This document shows, piece after piece, positions 11,195-19,831 of a stretch of DNA of 64,000 nucleotides. The DNA is from Vulgatibacter incomptus. GTDB lineage: Bacteria; Myxococcota; Myxococcia; Myxococcales; Vulgatibacteraceae. The translations under genes were made by a program, and so were the position numbers. Every line of letters begins with the position of its first letter. Positions within the stretch are counted from its first letter, which is position 1. The DNA is taken from assembly GCF_001263175.1 (NCBI RefSeq), contig NZ_CP012332.1:738001-802000 (forward strand). The letters are read 5' to 3'. Under the pieces are notes generated by a model. The model saw only the letters and a program-made list of their open reading frames with translations, ran no database searches and was not told where the DNA came from.

Positions 11195-12061
11195 TCAGGG
11201 CTCCGTGAGGAAGCCGTGGATCGCCCCGGCGACGGCGTCGGGGGCGAACCAATGCATCATGTGGCCCACGCGTGGGAGCTCGACGAGCTTCGCGTGGGGG
11301 AGCGCGTCCCTGCGGCGCTGGTGGTCGCGCGCGCGGTGCCCCGTCTCGCCGTCGACGAGGAGCGTCGGAGCCCGGATCGCCCGCAGGTACTCGAGGAAGG
11401 TCTCGGTGCGGAAGGGGTAGGGGCCTCGGGTGCGGTGGATGGGGTCGAAGCTCCATACGTAGCCGCCGGCGACGGCGCGGGTGGAGTGGCGGGCGAGCTC
11501 GAGGCCCAGCTCGTCGGAGAGCTCGGGGTTCTGCACGCGCATCCGGGTGAGGGCCTCCTCCAGCGTCGACATCATCCGCTGCGGCTTCGCACGGATCTTG
11601 CGCACCGCCTCGACCCACTTCGCCGCGCGCTCGGGACCGGGCGCAGGAGACGCTTCCTCGGGGCCGAGGCCCTCGAGGAGGACGAGCTTCTCGACGCGCT
11701 CGGGGAAGCTGCCCGCGAAGAGGGCGGCGGCGGTGCCGCCCATGCTGTGGCCCACGAGGTGGAGCCTGCCCGCCGCCAGGATCTCCACGAGGTCGGCGAG
11801 GTCCGAAACGTAGTCCAGGAAGTGGTAGTAGCCGCCGGCGCCGACCCACTGGGTCTCGCCGTGGCCACGCCAGTCGAAGGCGACGACGCGGTGGCCGTTG
11901 GCGGCGAGGCGCTCGGCGACCTGGCGGAAGCTGTAGCCCACGTCGAGGAAGCCGTGGCCGCAGAGGACGGTCGCTTCCGGAGAGGCTCCCTCGGGCTCCC
12001 AGGTGATCACGTGGTGGGCGAGGCCGTTGGCCTCGACGCGGCTCTCGTCGCAGCGAATCAT
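11195..12061 (-). CDS. Alpha/beta hydrolase
   Basis: A 288-residue soluble hydrolase of the alpha/beta fold. The oxyanion region CGHGFLD, the nucleophile elbow GHSMGG (S106), a late aspartate in TLLVDGE and the histidine H267 in RVGHMMHW form the expected catalytic set. No signal peptide is present, so it probably acts in the cytoplasm. It resembles the broad epoxide-hydrolase/esterase group, and the substrate cannot be predicted. It is convergent with the vWA lipoprotein gene. The 12062-12238 gap behind it holds only GC-rich imperfect repeats. Confidence 0.85.
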   Translation of the reverse strand: MIRCDESRVEANGLAHHVITWEPEGASPEATVLCGHGFLDVGYSFRQVAERLAANGHRVVAFDWRGHGETQWVGAGGYYHFLDYVSDLADLVEILAAGRLHLVGHSMGGTAAALFAGSFPERVEKLVLLEGLGPEEASPAPGPERAAKWVEAVRKIRAKPQRMMSTLEEALTRMRVQNPELSDELGLELARHSTRAVAGGYVWSFDPIHRTRGPYPFRTETFLEYLRAIRAPTLLVDGETGHRARDHQRRRDALPHAKLVELPRVGHMMHWFAPDAVAGAIHGFLTEP

Positions 12062-12238
12062 GGGGGGAGTCTATCGCCCGGGGCCGTTGCGCGCCGTACG
12101 ACGTGAGGCGCCTGTCGCTCGGAGGCGTAGCCGGCGCCTGCCCGGCGCCTGCTGACGACGGCGGTATCCGCTCCTGCCGGGCTCCCTGCTAACGACGATG
12201 GGATCTCGCCGTCGTCGGGAGCATCGCTCCAGCCTGGG

Positions 12239-13801
12239 TCACTTCGCGTCGGAGTCGACGATCGTGAACTCCACACGTCGGTTCTTGGCGCGCCCGAGCG
12301 GCGTGGAGTTGCTCGCGATCGGCCGATCGGGGCCGTAGCCTGCCGAGCTGACGCGCTCGCGGGTGATGCCCTTGCCGACGAGATAGTCGACGACGGAGGC
12401 GGCGCGGCGGCGGCTGAGGCCGTGGTTGAGCTGGGCGCTGCCCTGGCTGTCGGTGTGCCCGTCGATCCGCACCTTCTTGATCTCGGGATGGTCGCGGAGC
12501 AGCGAGGCGACCACGTCGAGCACCTCGAAGGAATCCTTCTTGATGTCGGCCCGTCCGGTATCGAAGTTGATCTCGGCCTTCAGCTCGATCTTCCCGTTCT
12601 CGAAGGTGGCGAGCGGGTACTCGGCAGGGCAGCCGTCGTGGATCGCGAGGCCGGGGACGGTCGGGCACTTGTCCTCGATGTCGGGGATGCCGTCACCGTC
12701 GGTGTCCGGGCAGCCGTCGAGCTCGGCTGGGCCGGGCTCGTTGGGGCAGCGATCCAGGTGGTCCGGGATCCCGTCGCCGTCGCTGTCGATCTCCCGGTCG
12801 ATGCGCGGAGCGGCGATGGAGCGGTAGCCGATGGAGGCGAAGAGCCGGAACGACTCCCGGCCGAAGCCGGACTCGCCGGCGATGCCGGTGCCGCCGCCCG
12901 CGAGGGCGTGGAAGCCGTTGCCGAGCTCGGCCTTCATGCCGAGGAGGGCCTCGATGGGCGTCTTCAGGGCGTCGGCGCTCGCGCTCGTGAAGGGCGCGCG
13001 GGAGGGCGTGGCGGTGAGGAGCTCGGCGTAGGCGGTTAAGTCGCTCCAGGCGTCGGGGAGGCGATAGGAGCCCGCGAGCGCGAAGGTGAGCTCGTCGCCC
13101 ACGTAGAGGTTCATGTACTGGCCCGCGTCCTGCCGGTAGCGGTAGCCGCCCTCGAAGCCTAGGCGGAACGAGTCGCCGAAGCTGCGCTCGATCACGGCGC
13201 GGGGCGAGAGGAAGAAGCCGTTCTCGCCGAGGAAGCTCTTGCGGTCGCCCGTCGGGAGTCGCGCCTCCGCCACCACCGCCACGCCGACCGGCGCCCGCTC
13301 CTCCGAGAGGAGGCGGATCTTTCCGAGGAGGCGCACGTCGCCGGCGCCGGAGCCGCCCGGACGCTGGTCGGGGAAGCCAGTCTTCTCCTCGAGGAGGTCG
13401 AAGCCGTTGGACTGCCAGGCGGTGACGGGGAGGTCGATCCCGAGCTCGGCCCAGTCCGCGACCGCCCAGCTCCCAAGGAGGTGGAGGTCGAGGCGGCGCT
13501 CGATGAGATCGCCGACCTTCTCGTCGCCCTGGCGCAGGGCCAGGAGGCCCGAGGCGAAATCGGCGGCGAGCTGGAGCTGGAAGGAGCCGGCGGGAGCGGT
13601 GCGGCCGCCCTCCACGGTGAGGAAGCCGTCCATCGTGGCGCCGAGCTTGGCGCCGATGGGGTCGATGCCGCGGGCGAAGGGATCGCCCGCCGCCCCTGCG
13701 TGCGAGGGAAGGGCCGCCGTCAGGCAAAGCGCGAGCGCCGCAGCAGAGGCGCCTCGCCGATGGTTGCTTCCCCGCGATTTCCCGGCGCATGCGTCGAGCA
13801 A
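12239..13801 (-). CDS. OmpA-family outer-membrane protein with thrombospondin type 3 repeats
   Basis: A 520-residue exported protein. A signal peptide (to about residue 38) is followed by a region of alternating short beta strands that could form a barrel. Two DxDGDGIPD calcium-binding TSP3 repeats with paired cysteines occupy about 337-392. An OmpA C-terminal peptidoglycan-binding domain (about 404-516) carries DGHTDSQGS and LSRRRAASVVDYL. It probably links the outer membrane to the cell wall. The start is TTG with a GGAAGGGG ribosome-binding site about 7 nt upstream; no better in-frame start keeps the signal peptide. It is divergent from the GH15 gene. Confidence 0.88.
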   Translation of the reverse strand: MLDACAGKSRGSNHRRGASAAALALCLTAALPSHAGAAGDPFARGIDPIGAKLGATMDGFLTVEGGRTAPAGSFQLQLAADFASGLLALRQGDEKVGDLIERRLDLHLLGSWAVADWAELGIDLPVTAWQSNGFDLLEEKTGFPDQRPGGSGAGDVRLLGKIRLLSEERAPVGVAVVAEARLPTGDRKSFLGENGFFLSPRAVIERSFGDSFRLGFEGGYRYRQDAGQYMNLYVGDELTFALAGSYRLPDAWSDLTAYAELLTATPSRAPFTSASADALKTPIEALLGMKAELGNGFHALAGGGTGIAGESGFGRESFRLFASIGYRSIAAPRIDREIDSDGDGIPDHLDRCPNEPGPAELDGCPDTDGDGIPDIEDKCPTVPGLAIHDGCPAEYPLATFENGKIELKAEINFDTGRADIKKDSFEVLDVVASLLRDHPEIKKVRIDGHTDSQGSAQLNHGLSRRRAASVVDYLVGKGITRERVSSAGYGPDRPIASNSTPLGRAKNRRVEFTIVDSDAK

Positions 13802-13864
13802 ACGAGACCCCTTCCGCCTGGCTGGTCGAGTTCCCGACAGACTAGGAGTGGGACGGCCGGGTTG

Positions 13865-13876
13865 TCAAAATTTTGA
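13865..13876. promoter_or_regulatory. 12-bp perfect AT-rich palindrome upstream of the GH15 gene
   Basis: TCAAAATTTTGA is a perfect palindrome in an otherwise very GC-rich divergent promoter region. It sits immediately before an AAAGGAG Shine-Dalgarno-like sequence (13878-13884). The position between two divergent genes fits an operator, but no regulator is identified. Confidence 0.45.
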
Positions 13877-13923
13877 GAAAGGAGATCTCTCTGGACTCGC
13901 GGCCGCCGCGAGGGATCTCAACC

Positions 13924-15783
13924 ATGAGGAGGGTGAGCGACCTCGCGATCTCGGACTACGGCATGATCTCGGACTGCCGCTCGGCCGCCCTGGTGAGCCG
14001 CGGCGGCTCGATCGACTGGCTCTGCGTCCCGCGCTTCGACTCGCCCTCGCTCTTCGGCCGCTTGCTGGACGGCGATGCGGGGCATTGGTCGATCCGGCCG
14101 GAGGGCGAAGCCTCCAGCTCGCGGAAGTACTGGAAAGGTGCGCTCGTGCTCGAGACGACCTTCCGTACGTCGAAGGGCGTCCTCGTCCTCGAGGACGTGA
14201 TGGCGATCGACCTGAAGTCCGACCATCACACGCTTCGCACCGACGCGCCCCGGGCGATCCTGCGGCGGCTGCGCTGCGAGGACGGGGAGGTGCCGATCGC
14301 CGCGAGCTTCTGTCCGCGGCCGGAGTTCGGCCTGGTCACTCCGCTCCTTCGCAAGGCGCCAGGCGGGATCGTGGGCACGGGCGGCTCCGAGCTCTTTTTC
14401 CTCTCGTCGGACGTGCCCTGCGAGGTCGATCGCTCGGTCGCCACCGGGCGGTTCGTGCTGAAGCGCGGCGAGCGGACGTCGTTCGCCCTCCAGTGGGCCT
14501 CGAGCTGGGAGGCGGCTCCCGGCCCGCTCGATCAGGAGGAGATCGACGGCCTCTTCGACGAGGCGGTCGAGAGCTGGCTCGACTGGGCCAGGCAACACCA
14601 GGCGTACCAGGGGCCGTGGAAGGATCTCGTGGACCGGAGCGGGCAGATCCTCGAGGGCCTCACATTCCGACCGACCGGCGCGGTGATCGCGGCCGCCACG
14701 ACCTCGCTCCCGGAGCGCGTGGGCGGCGTCCGCAATTGGGACTACCGCTACTCCTGGATTCGCGACGCCAGCCTCACGCTGCAGGCGCTCTGGGTGGCCG
14801 CGTGCCCGACGGAAGCCCATCGATATTTCGAGTTCCTGGCGGGCTCGGCGCTCTCGCAGATCGGCGACGGCGCGCAGATGCAGATCATGTACGGCGTCGG
14901 AGGCGAGCACGACCTCTCGGAGCGGGAGGTCCCGCGGCTCTCGGGTTGGCGGGGGAGCCGTCCGGTCCGGGTCGGAAATGCTGCGTGGAACCAGCTGCAA
15001 CTGGACGTGTACGGCGAGATCCTCGGCGCCGCCTGGATCCTGCGCGACCAGCACGACGTCCTGAACCCGCTGAATCGGCAGTTCCTGGTTCGCGCCGTGG
15101 ACGCCGCCGCCTCGCGCTGGAAGGAGCGGGACAACGGCATCTGGGAGCTGCGAGGCGAGCCGCGACACTTCCTCTACTCGAAGCTGATGTGCTGGTCCGC
15201 CCTCGACCGGGGCGTCGCCATGGCCGAGGCGATCGGCGCCGAGGACCAGGTGCCGCGCTGGGAGCGGGTGCGCGAGGAGATCGGCGCGGCAATCCTCGAG
15301 GAGGGGTGGTCGGAAAAGGCCGGCGCGTTCACGCAATCCTTCGGCTCCGACGCCCTCGACGCGTCGACGCTGCGGATCCCGAGCGTGGGCCTGCTCCCCG
15401 CGTCCGATCCTCGGATGCGCTCGACCATCGAGGCGATCGCCACGCACCTCGTCGACCGCCGGGGTCTCGTCTATCGGTACCGGGCGGAGGATGGGCTGCC
15501 TGGCGACGAGGGCACCTTCCTCCTCTGCACCTTCTGGCTGGCCCAGGCCTGGGCCCTCGCCGGCCAGCTCGATCGGGCCCGAGAGGTCTTCGAGCTGGCG
15601 GCGGGCTACGTGAACGACCTCGGCCTCCTGGCGGAAGAGGTCGACCCGGAGACGGAAGAGCTCTTGGGCAACTTCCCGCAGGCGTTCAGCCACATCGGCC
15701 TGATCAACGCCGCGTGGGCCATCTCCTCGTTGGAGAAGGCCCAGCGGGAAGGGCGGCCGATGGTGGTGCCCGACTGGACATAG
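13924..15783 (+). CDS. Glycoside hydrolase family 15 protein (glucoamylase / trehalase-like)
   Basis: A 619-residue cytoplasmic GH15 enzyme. The N-terminal trehalase-like domain starts with ISDYGMISDCRSAALVSR and IDWLCVPRFDS. The (alpha/alpha)6 catalytic domain contains NWDYRYSWIRDAS near residue 270 and, near residue 573, EEVDPETEELLGNFPQ with the second catalytic acid region. Characterised relatives hydrolyse terminal alpha-1,4-glucans or trehalose. The ATG at 13924 gives the conserved N-terminus; an AAAGGAG site 6 nt before an in-frame CTG at 13891 could indicate a longer form. No trehalose or glycogen genes are adjacent. Confidence 0.88.
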   Translation: MRRVSDLAISDYGMISDCRSAALVSRGGSIDWLCVPRFDSPSLFGRLLDGDAGHWSIRPEGEASSSRKYWKGALVLETTFRTSKGVLVLEDVMAIDLKSDHHTLRTDAPRAILRRLRCEDGEVPIAASFCPRPEFGLVTPLLRKAPGGIVGTGGSELFFLSSDVPCEVDRSVATGRFVLKRGERTSFALQWASSWEAAPGPLDQEEIDGLFDEAVESWLDWARQHQAYQGPWKDLVDRSGQILEGLTFRPTGAVIAAATTSLPERVGGVRNWDYRYSWIRDASLTLQALWVAACPTEAHRYFEFLAGSALSQIGDGAQMQIMYGVGGEHDLSEREVPRLSGWRGSRPVRVGNAAWNQLQLDVYGEILGAAWILRDQHDVLNPLNRQFLVRAVDAAASRWKERDNGIWELRGEPRHFLYSKLMCWSALDRGVAMAEAIGAEDQVPRWERVREEIGAAILEEGWSEKAGAFTQSFGSDALDASTLRIPSVGLLPASDPRMRSTIEAIATHLVDRRGLVYRYRAEDGLPGDEGTFLLCTFWLAQAWALAGQLDRAREVFELAAGYVNDLGLLAEEVDPETEELLGNFPQAFSHIGLINAAWAISSLEKAQREGRPMVVPDWT

Positions 15784-15960
15784 GAGCCTATTGCGGTAAC
15801 GCTGCCTACTGCGGCGAACGATCCAGGGGCTGCGGACGACGTGCTCCCTCTTCGCTCCTGCGGCGTAGCTACGGCTACGCCTCGTCGCTCATCGGTGCGC
15901 GCGCCGCCCTCGCTCCCCGTCTCCTTCGCCTCGCTACGGCCGTTACCGCAACAGGCTCCT
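15782..15960. repeat. 180-bp element bounded by near-perfect 20-bp terminal inverted repeats
   Basis: The arm at 15782-15801 (AGGAGCCTATTGCGG then TAACG) is complementary to 15941-15960 with one mismatch. An inner perfect palindrome, GGCGTAGC/GCTACGCC, lies at 15862-15881. The element exactly fills the gap between two convergent genes: it begins inside the GH15 stop codon and ends 1 nt before the lipoprotein stop. It could be a MITE-like or REP-like dispersed repeat or a large bidirectional terminator. A shortened copy of its right end lies at 51563-51582. Confidence 0.7.
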
Positions 15961-15961
15961 C

Positions 15962-16660
15962 TCAACCCGCCGGCGGCGTCGGCTGGGAGGCCTGGAGGGT
16001 CGAGCGCGCCTCGTCGTACTTCTTCTGCGCCTCGGCGACCCGCTCCTGGGACTTCGAATACTCGGCCTTGAGCGCGAGCTCGTCGCTCCGCTTCTGGGCC
16101 TCGGTCGCCTGGAAGTTCGCCCGGTGCATGTTCTTCACCCGGGTGTCTCCATTTGCCACGAGCGCATCGTACTCGGCGAGCTCGGTCTTCGAGTGCTCCG
16201 TGTCGACGTGGGCCGAGGCGAGCTTCTCGTGGGCGTTGGCCTCTTCGACCTTGGCCTGCGCGAGCTCGACCCGCGAGTCCGACACGCTCTTCATCTCGTT
16301 CGCGCGGTCCACGTTGTCCCGGGACTGCTGCAGGAGCGCGGCGTTGCCGGACTTCTGCGCAGCCTTCGCCTTGGATTCGGCGGCGGCGACGCCGGCCTTG
16401 GCCTTCTCCTGATGGGCCTTCGTCACCTTGAGCATGTTCTGGGCGTCGGTCTGCTCCGACCTCGCCCGGACGAGCTCGTCCCGGGCCTTCCGCTCGCCCG
16501 CCCGGGCCTCCTCGACCCCCTGCAGCTCCCCCTCGGGTACGCGGGCCAGCCACTGCTCGTTGATGGTGCCGGCCGACGCGGTGGTGCCGCCATGGCTGCA
16601 TGCCGAGCCCGACCCGAGAGCGGTGAGCGCGGCTGCCACGACCAAGGTGCTCGTTTTCAT
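15962..16660 (-). CDS. Coiled-coil lipoprotein, function unknown
   Basis: A 232-residue predicted lipoprotein. A signal peptide ends at a GSGSAC-type lipobox (C21). The rest is almost entirely charged and Ala-rich heptad-like helix (residues 45-220) with hardly any hydrophobic core, ending in a Pro-rich tail. This architecture suggests a periplasmic coiled coil, like Lpp-type or efflux-adaptor hairpins, but no family signature is recognised. It lies convergent with the GH15 gene across the inverted-repeat element and divergent from the enolase-superfamily gene. Confidence 0.75.
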   Translation of the reverse strand: MKTSTLVVAAALTALGSGSACSHGGTTASAGTINEQWLARVPEGELQGVEEARAGERKARDELVRARSEQTDAQNMLKVTKAHQEKAKAGVAAAESKAKAAQKSGNAALLQQSRDNVDRANEMKSVSDSRVELAQAKVEEANAHEKLASAHVDTEHSKTELAEYDALVANGDTRVKNMHRANFQATEAQKRSDELALKAEYSKSQERVAEAQKKYDEARSTLQASQPTPPAG

Positions 16661-16849
16661 TTCGTCTCCCCTCCGGCCCCGTGCTCACGCGGGCTCTGGC
16701 GGATCGTCGCCATCGGCACGGGCGGTCGCAAGGGAACCACCCCCTCGGTTGCAGGTGACTGGAATCGTCCCGGCGCTTGCGATGGCTGTTTTTCGTGCCC
16801 AGCGTCTGCTGGTACCCGAACGAGCGTCACGGAAAGGGAGGCGCGGCAC

Positions 16850-17989
16850 TTGACTGCGGGAGAGCCTCGCGAGCCGGACGCGAGCAAACGCAGAGGGGAT
16901 CCGACGATCGATCGCCTGGAGGTCTCCGCGTACCGGATCCCCACCGACCAGCCGGAGTCGGACGGGACCCTCGCGTGGGATTCGACGACCCTCGTGCTGG
17001 TGGAGGTGGAGGGCGGAGGGCGCCGCGGGCTCGGCTATTCCTACACGAGCCAGGTGGCCGCAGGCCTGATCCGCAGCTTCCTCGCGCCGCTCGTCCTGGG
17101 CCAGTCGGCGATGGAGCCGTCTCGGATCGGTTACCGGCTCTTCGACTCGGTGCGAAACATGGGCCAGCACGGCGTCACGGCCCACGCGATCTCGGCCGTT
17201 GACGTCGCCCTCTGGGATCTCGAGGCGAGGCTCCTCTCCCTTCCCCTCGCGACCCTCCTGGGAAAGGCACGGAGCTCCGTGCCGATCTACGGGAGCGGCG
17301 GCTTCACCTCGTACTCGGAGCAGCGGCTCGTGGAGCAGCTCGGCGGCTGGGTGAACGAGGGCATGGCGGCGGTGAAGATGAAGATCGGCCGGGATCCCGG
17401 GGCCGACCCGCACCGGATTCGCACCACCAGGCGCGAGATCGGCGACGACGTCGAGCTCTACGTGGACGCCAACGGCGCCCTCCATCCCCGCGAGGCGGTT
17501 GAGCTCGCCGGGGACCTCGCCGAGAGCAGCGTCTCGTGGTTCGAGGAGCCGGTGTCGTCGGAGGATCGCCACGGGCTGCGCTTCGTTCGCGACCACGCGC
17601 CAGCGGGCGTGCGGATCGTCGCCGGCGAGTACTCGTCCAGGCCGATCGACTCCCTACGCCTCCTGGAGGATCACGCGGTAGACGTGCTCCAGGCCGACGC
17701 GACCCGCTGCGGCGGAATCACGGGCTTCCTGCGGGCCGGCGCGCTCTGCGAGGCGTTCCAGGTGCCGCTCTCCTCGCACTGCGCGCCGTCCATCCACGCG
17801 CACGCCTGCTGCGCCGTCACCTGTGCGATCGAGCCCCTCGAGTACTTCCATGATCACGTTCGCATCGAGCACCTCGTCTTCGACGGCGCCCTCAAGCCGT
17901 CGGGAGGGGAGCTGCGTCCGGACGATCGGGCGCCGGGCCTCGGGCTCTCGCCGAGGCGCGGCGAGCTTGAGAAATATCGGATCGAGTGA
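16850..17989 (+). CDS. Enolase-superfamily enzyme (mandelate racemase / muconate lactonizing type)
   Basis: A 379-residue enzyme with the capping domain (about 15-130) and TIM barrel of the superfamily. The KxK pair is K176/K178, the metal ligands are D206 (DANG), E232 (FEEP) and E260 (GEYSS), and the general acid-base pair D283-H310 places it with the mandelate-racemase subgroup. Members racemise or dehydrate alpha-hydroxy acids such as sugar acids. The TTG start is chosen because GGGAGG lies 9 nt upstream and no ATG or GTG fits. It heads a same-strand trio with the next two genes, so its product may feed an oxidative pathway; the substrate is not predictable. Confidence 0.85.
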   Translation: MTAGEPREPDASKRRGDPTIDRLEVSAYRIPTDQPESDGTLAWDSTTLVLVEVEGGGRRGLGYSYTSQVAAGLIRSFLAPLVLGQSAMEPSRIGYRLFDSVRNMGQHGVTAHAISAVDVALWDLEARLLSLPLATLLGKARSSVPIYGSGGFTSYSEQRLVEQLGGWVNEGMAAVKMKIGRDPGADPHRIRTTRREIGDDVELYVDANGALHPREAVELAGDLAESSVSWFEEPVSSEDRHGLRFVRDHAPAGVRIVAGEYSSRPIDSLRLLEDHAVDVLQADATRCGGITGFLRAGALCEAFQVPLSSHCAPSIHAHACCAVTCAIEPLEYFHDHVRIEHLVFDGALKPSGGELRPDDRAPGLGLSPRRGELEKYRIE

Positions 17990-18006
17990 AGGAGAGAGGT
18001 GAGGAG

Positions 18007-19791
18007 ATGGCACAGACCACCGCGGACTTCATCGTGGGACGCATCGCGGAGTGGGGGGTCAAGCGCATCTATGGCTACCCGGGCGACGGCATCAACGGGA
18101 TGTTGATCGCGCTCGCGAAGGCGAGGGACACGGTCGACTTCGTGCAGGTGCGGCACGAGGAGATGGCCGCATTCATGGCCTGCGGACACGCCAAGTTCAC
18201 GGGCGAGGTGGGTGTCTGCATCGCGACCTCCGGCCCCGGCGCCATCCACCTGCTCAACGGTCTCTACGACGCCAAGCTGGATCACCAGCCCGTGGTGGCG
18301 ATCGTGGGCCAGACCGCCCGCGCCGCGATGGGCGGCCACTACCAGCAGGAGGTGGACCTCGTCAGCCTCTTCAAGGACGTGGCGGGAGAGTACGTGCACA
18401 TGGCGACGACGCCGACCCAGGTGCGCCACCTCATCGACCGCGCCTTCCGGATCGCCAAGGCCCAGCGCACGGTGACCTGCGTGATCCTCCCGAACGACCT
18501 GCAGGAGCTGCCGGCGGAGCCGGTGCCGCCGCACATGCACTCGACGGTCCACTCGAGCTCGAGCTTCTCGGTGCCGGTGGTGGTCCCGATGGAGCAGGAT
18601 CTCCGCCGTGCCGCCGACATCCTGAACGCGGGCAAGAAGGTCGCGATGCTCGTGGGCGCTGGTGCGAAGGGCGCCACGGAGGAGGTGCTCGCCGTGGCGG
18701 ACCTGCTCGGCGCGGGCATCGCCAAGGCGCTCCTCGGAAAGGCGGTAGTGCCCGACGACGCGCCTGGTGTCACGGGTGCCATCGGGCTCCTCGGCACCAA
18801 GCCGAGCTGGGACATGATGAAGGGCTGCGACACCCTGCTGATGGTGGGTACCAGCTTCCCTTACCCGGAGTTCCTGCCCGAGGAGGGCCAGGCCCGCGGG
18901 ATCCAGATCGATATCGACGGGAGGATGCTGGCCATCCGCTATCCGATGGAGATCGCGCTCTGCGGCGACGCCCGCGAGACCCTGCGTCTGCTGAAGCCCT
19001 ACCTGGAGAAGAAGACCGATCGCTCGTGGAGGGACGGCCTCGTCAAGTCGATGGCCGAGTGGCGGGCGACCCTGGCCGGGCGGGCGAAGGAGCCGGCCAA
19101 GCCGCTCAACCCGCAGCTCGTCTTCCACGAGCTCTCGCCGCGCCTGCCGAGCGGGGCGATCATCACCAGCGACTCCGGCTCGTCGGCGAACTGGTTCGCG
19201 CGGCACCTGGACATGCGCCCGGGGATGATGGCCTCGCTCTCGGGCAACCTCGCCACCATGGGGCCCGGCGTCCCCTACGCCATCGCGGCGAAGATGGAGC
19301 ACTCGGGCAAGCCCGTGATCGCGTTGGTGGGCGACGGCGCGATGCAGATGAACGGGATGAACGAGCTCCTGACGGTGGCGAAGTACTGGCACCGCTGGAA
19401 GACGCCGACCTTCGTGGTCCTGGTCCTCAACAACCGGGACCTGAATCAGGTCACGTGGGAGCTCCGGGTCGAGGCGGGCAATCCGAAGATCCCCGCCACC
19501 CAGGAGATCCCGGACTTCCCCTTCGCCTCGTACGCGGAGTCCATCGGGCTGCAGGGGATCCGCGTGGACTCGCCGGATCGGGTGGCCTGGGCGTGGGAGA
19601 CGGCGCTCTCCGCAGACAAGCCCACGCTCATCGAGGCGGTGGTGGATCCCGAGGTGCCGCCGCTGCCCCCGCACATCACCTACGACCAGGCGAAGAAGTT
19701 CGCGAGCGCCGTGTGGAAGAACGATCCGAACATGGGCCACATGATCGGTCAGGTCTTCCGCGACTGGTACGGGGGCAAGCGCGGCGCGTAG
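18007..19791 (+). CDS. ThDP-dependent enzyme, pyruvate oxidase / acetolactate synthase-like (PoxB-type)
   Basis: A 594-residue protein with the three-domain layout of the ThDP oxidase/decarboxylase family. The cofactor-activating glutamate is E51 in VRHEEMAAF. A central nucleotide-binding-like domain spans about 190-335. The GDG...NN ThDP motif starts near residue 442. It resembles quinone-linked pyruvate oxidase PoxB, but the C-terminal amphipathic lipid-binding helix is not obvious. The ATG at 18007 follows a GAGGTGA ribosome-binding site, 17 nt after the enolase-superfamily stop; an in-frame GTG at 17986 would overlap that stop. Pyruvate is the likely but unproven substrate. Confidence 0.85.
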   Translation: MAQTTADFIVGRIAEWGVKRIYGYPGDGINGMLIALAKARDTVDFVQVRHEEMAAFMACGHAKFTGEVGVCIATSGPGAIHLLNGLYDAKLDHQPVVAIVGQTARAAMGGHYQQEVDLVSLFKDVAGEYVHMATTPTQVRHLIDRAFRIAKAQRTVTCVILPNDLQELPAEPVPPHMHSTVHSSSSFSVPVVVPMEQDLRRAADILNAGKKVAMLVGAGAKGATEEVLAVADLLGAGIAKALLGKAVVPDDAPGVTGAIGLLGTKPSWDMMKGCDTLLMVGTSFPYPEFLPEEGQARGIQIDIDGRMLAIRYPMEIALCGDARETLRLLKPYLEKKTDRSWRDGLVKSMAEWRATLAGRAKEPAKPLNPQLVFHELSPRLPSGAIITSDSGSSANWFARHLDMRPGMMASLSGNLATMGPGVPYAIAAKMEHSGKPVIALVGDGAMQMNGMNELLTVAKYWHRWKTPTFVVLVLNNRDLNQVTWELRVEAGNPKIPATQEIPDFPFASYAESIGLQGIRVDSPDRVAWAWETALSADKPTLIEAVVDPEVPPLPPHITYDQAKKFASAVWKNDPNMGHMIGQVFRDWYGGKRGA

Positions 19792-19831
19792 CGGCCCGCG
19801 CTCCCTGCAACCTCTCCGACGGAGGACGCCC

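Noticed and set aside
13239-16412. A 1057-codon plus-strand frame across the OmpA, GH15 and lipoprotein genes
   Set aside because: It crosses three genes of both strands in a wrong frame, and its product is Arg/Pro/Gly-rich without motifs.
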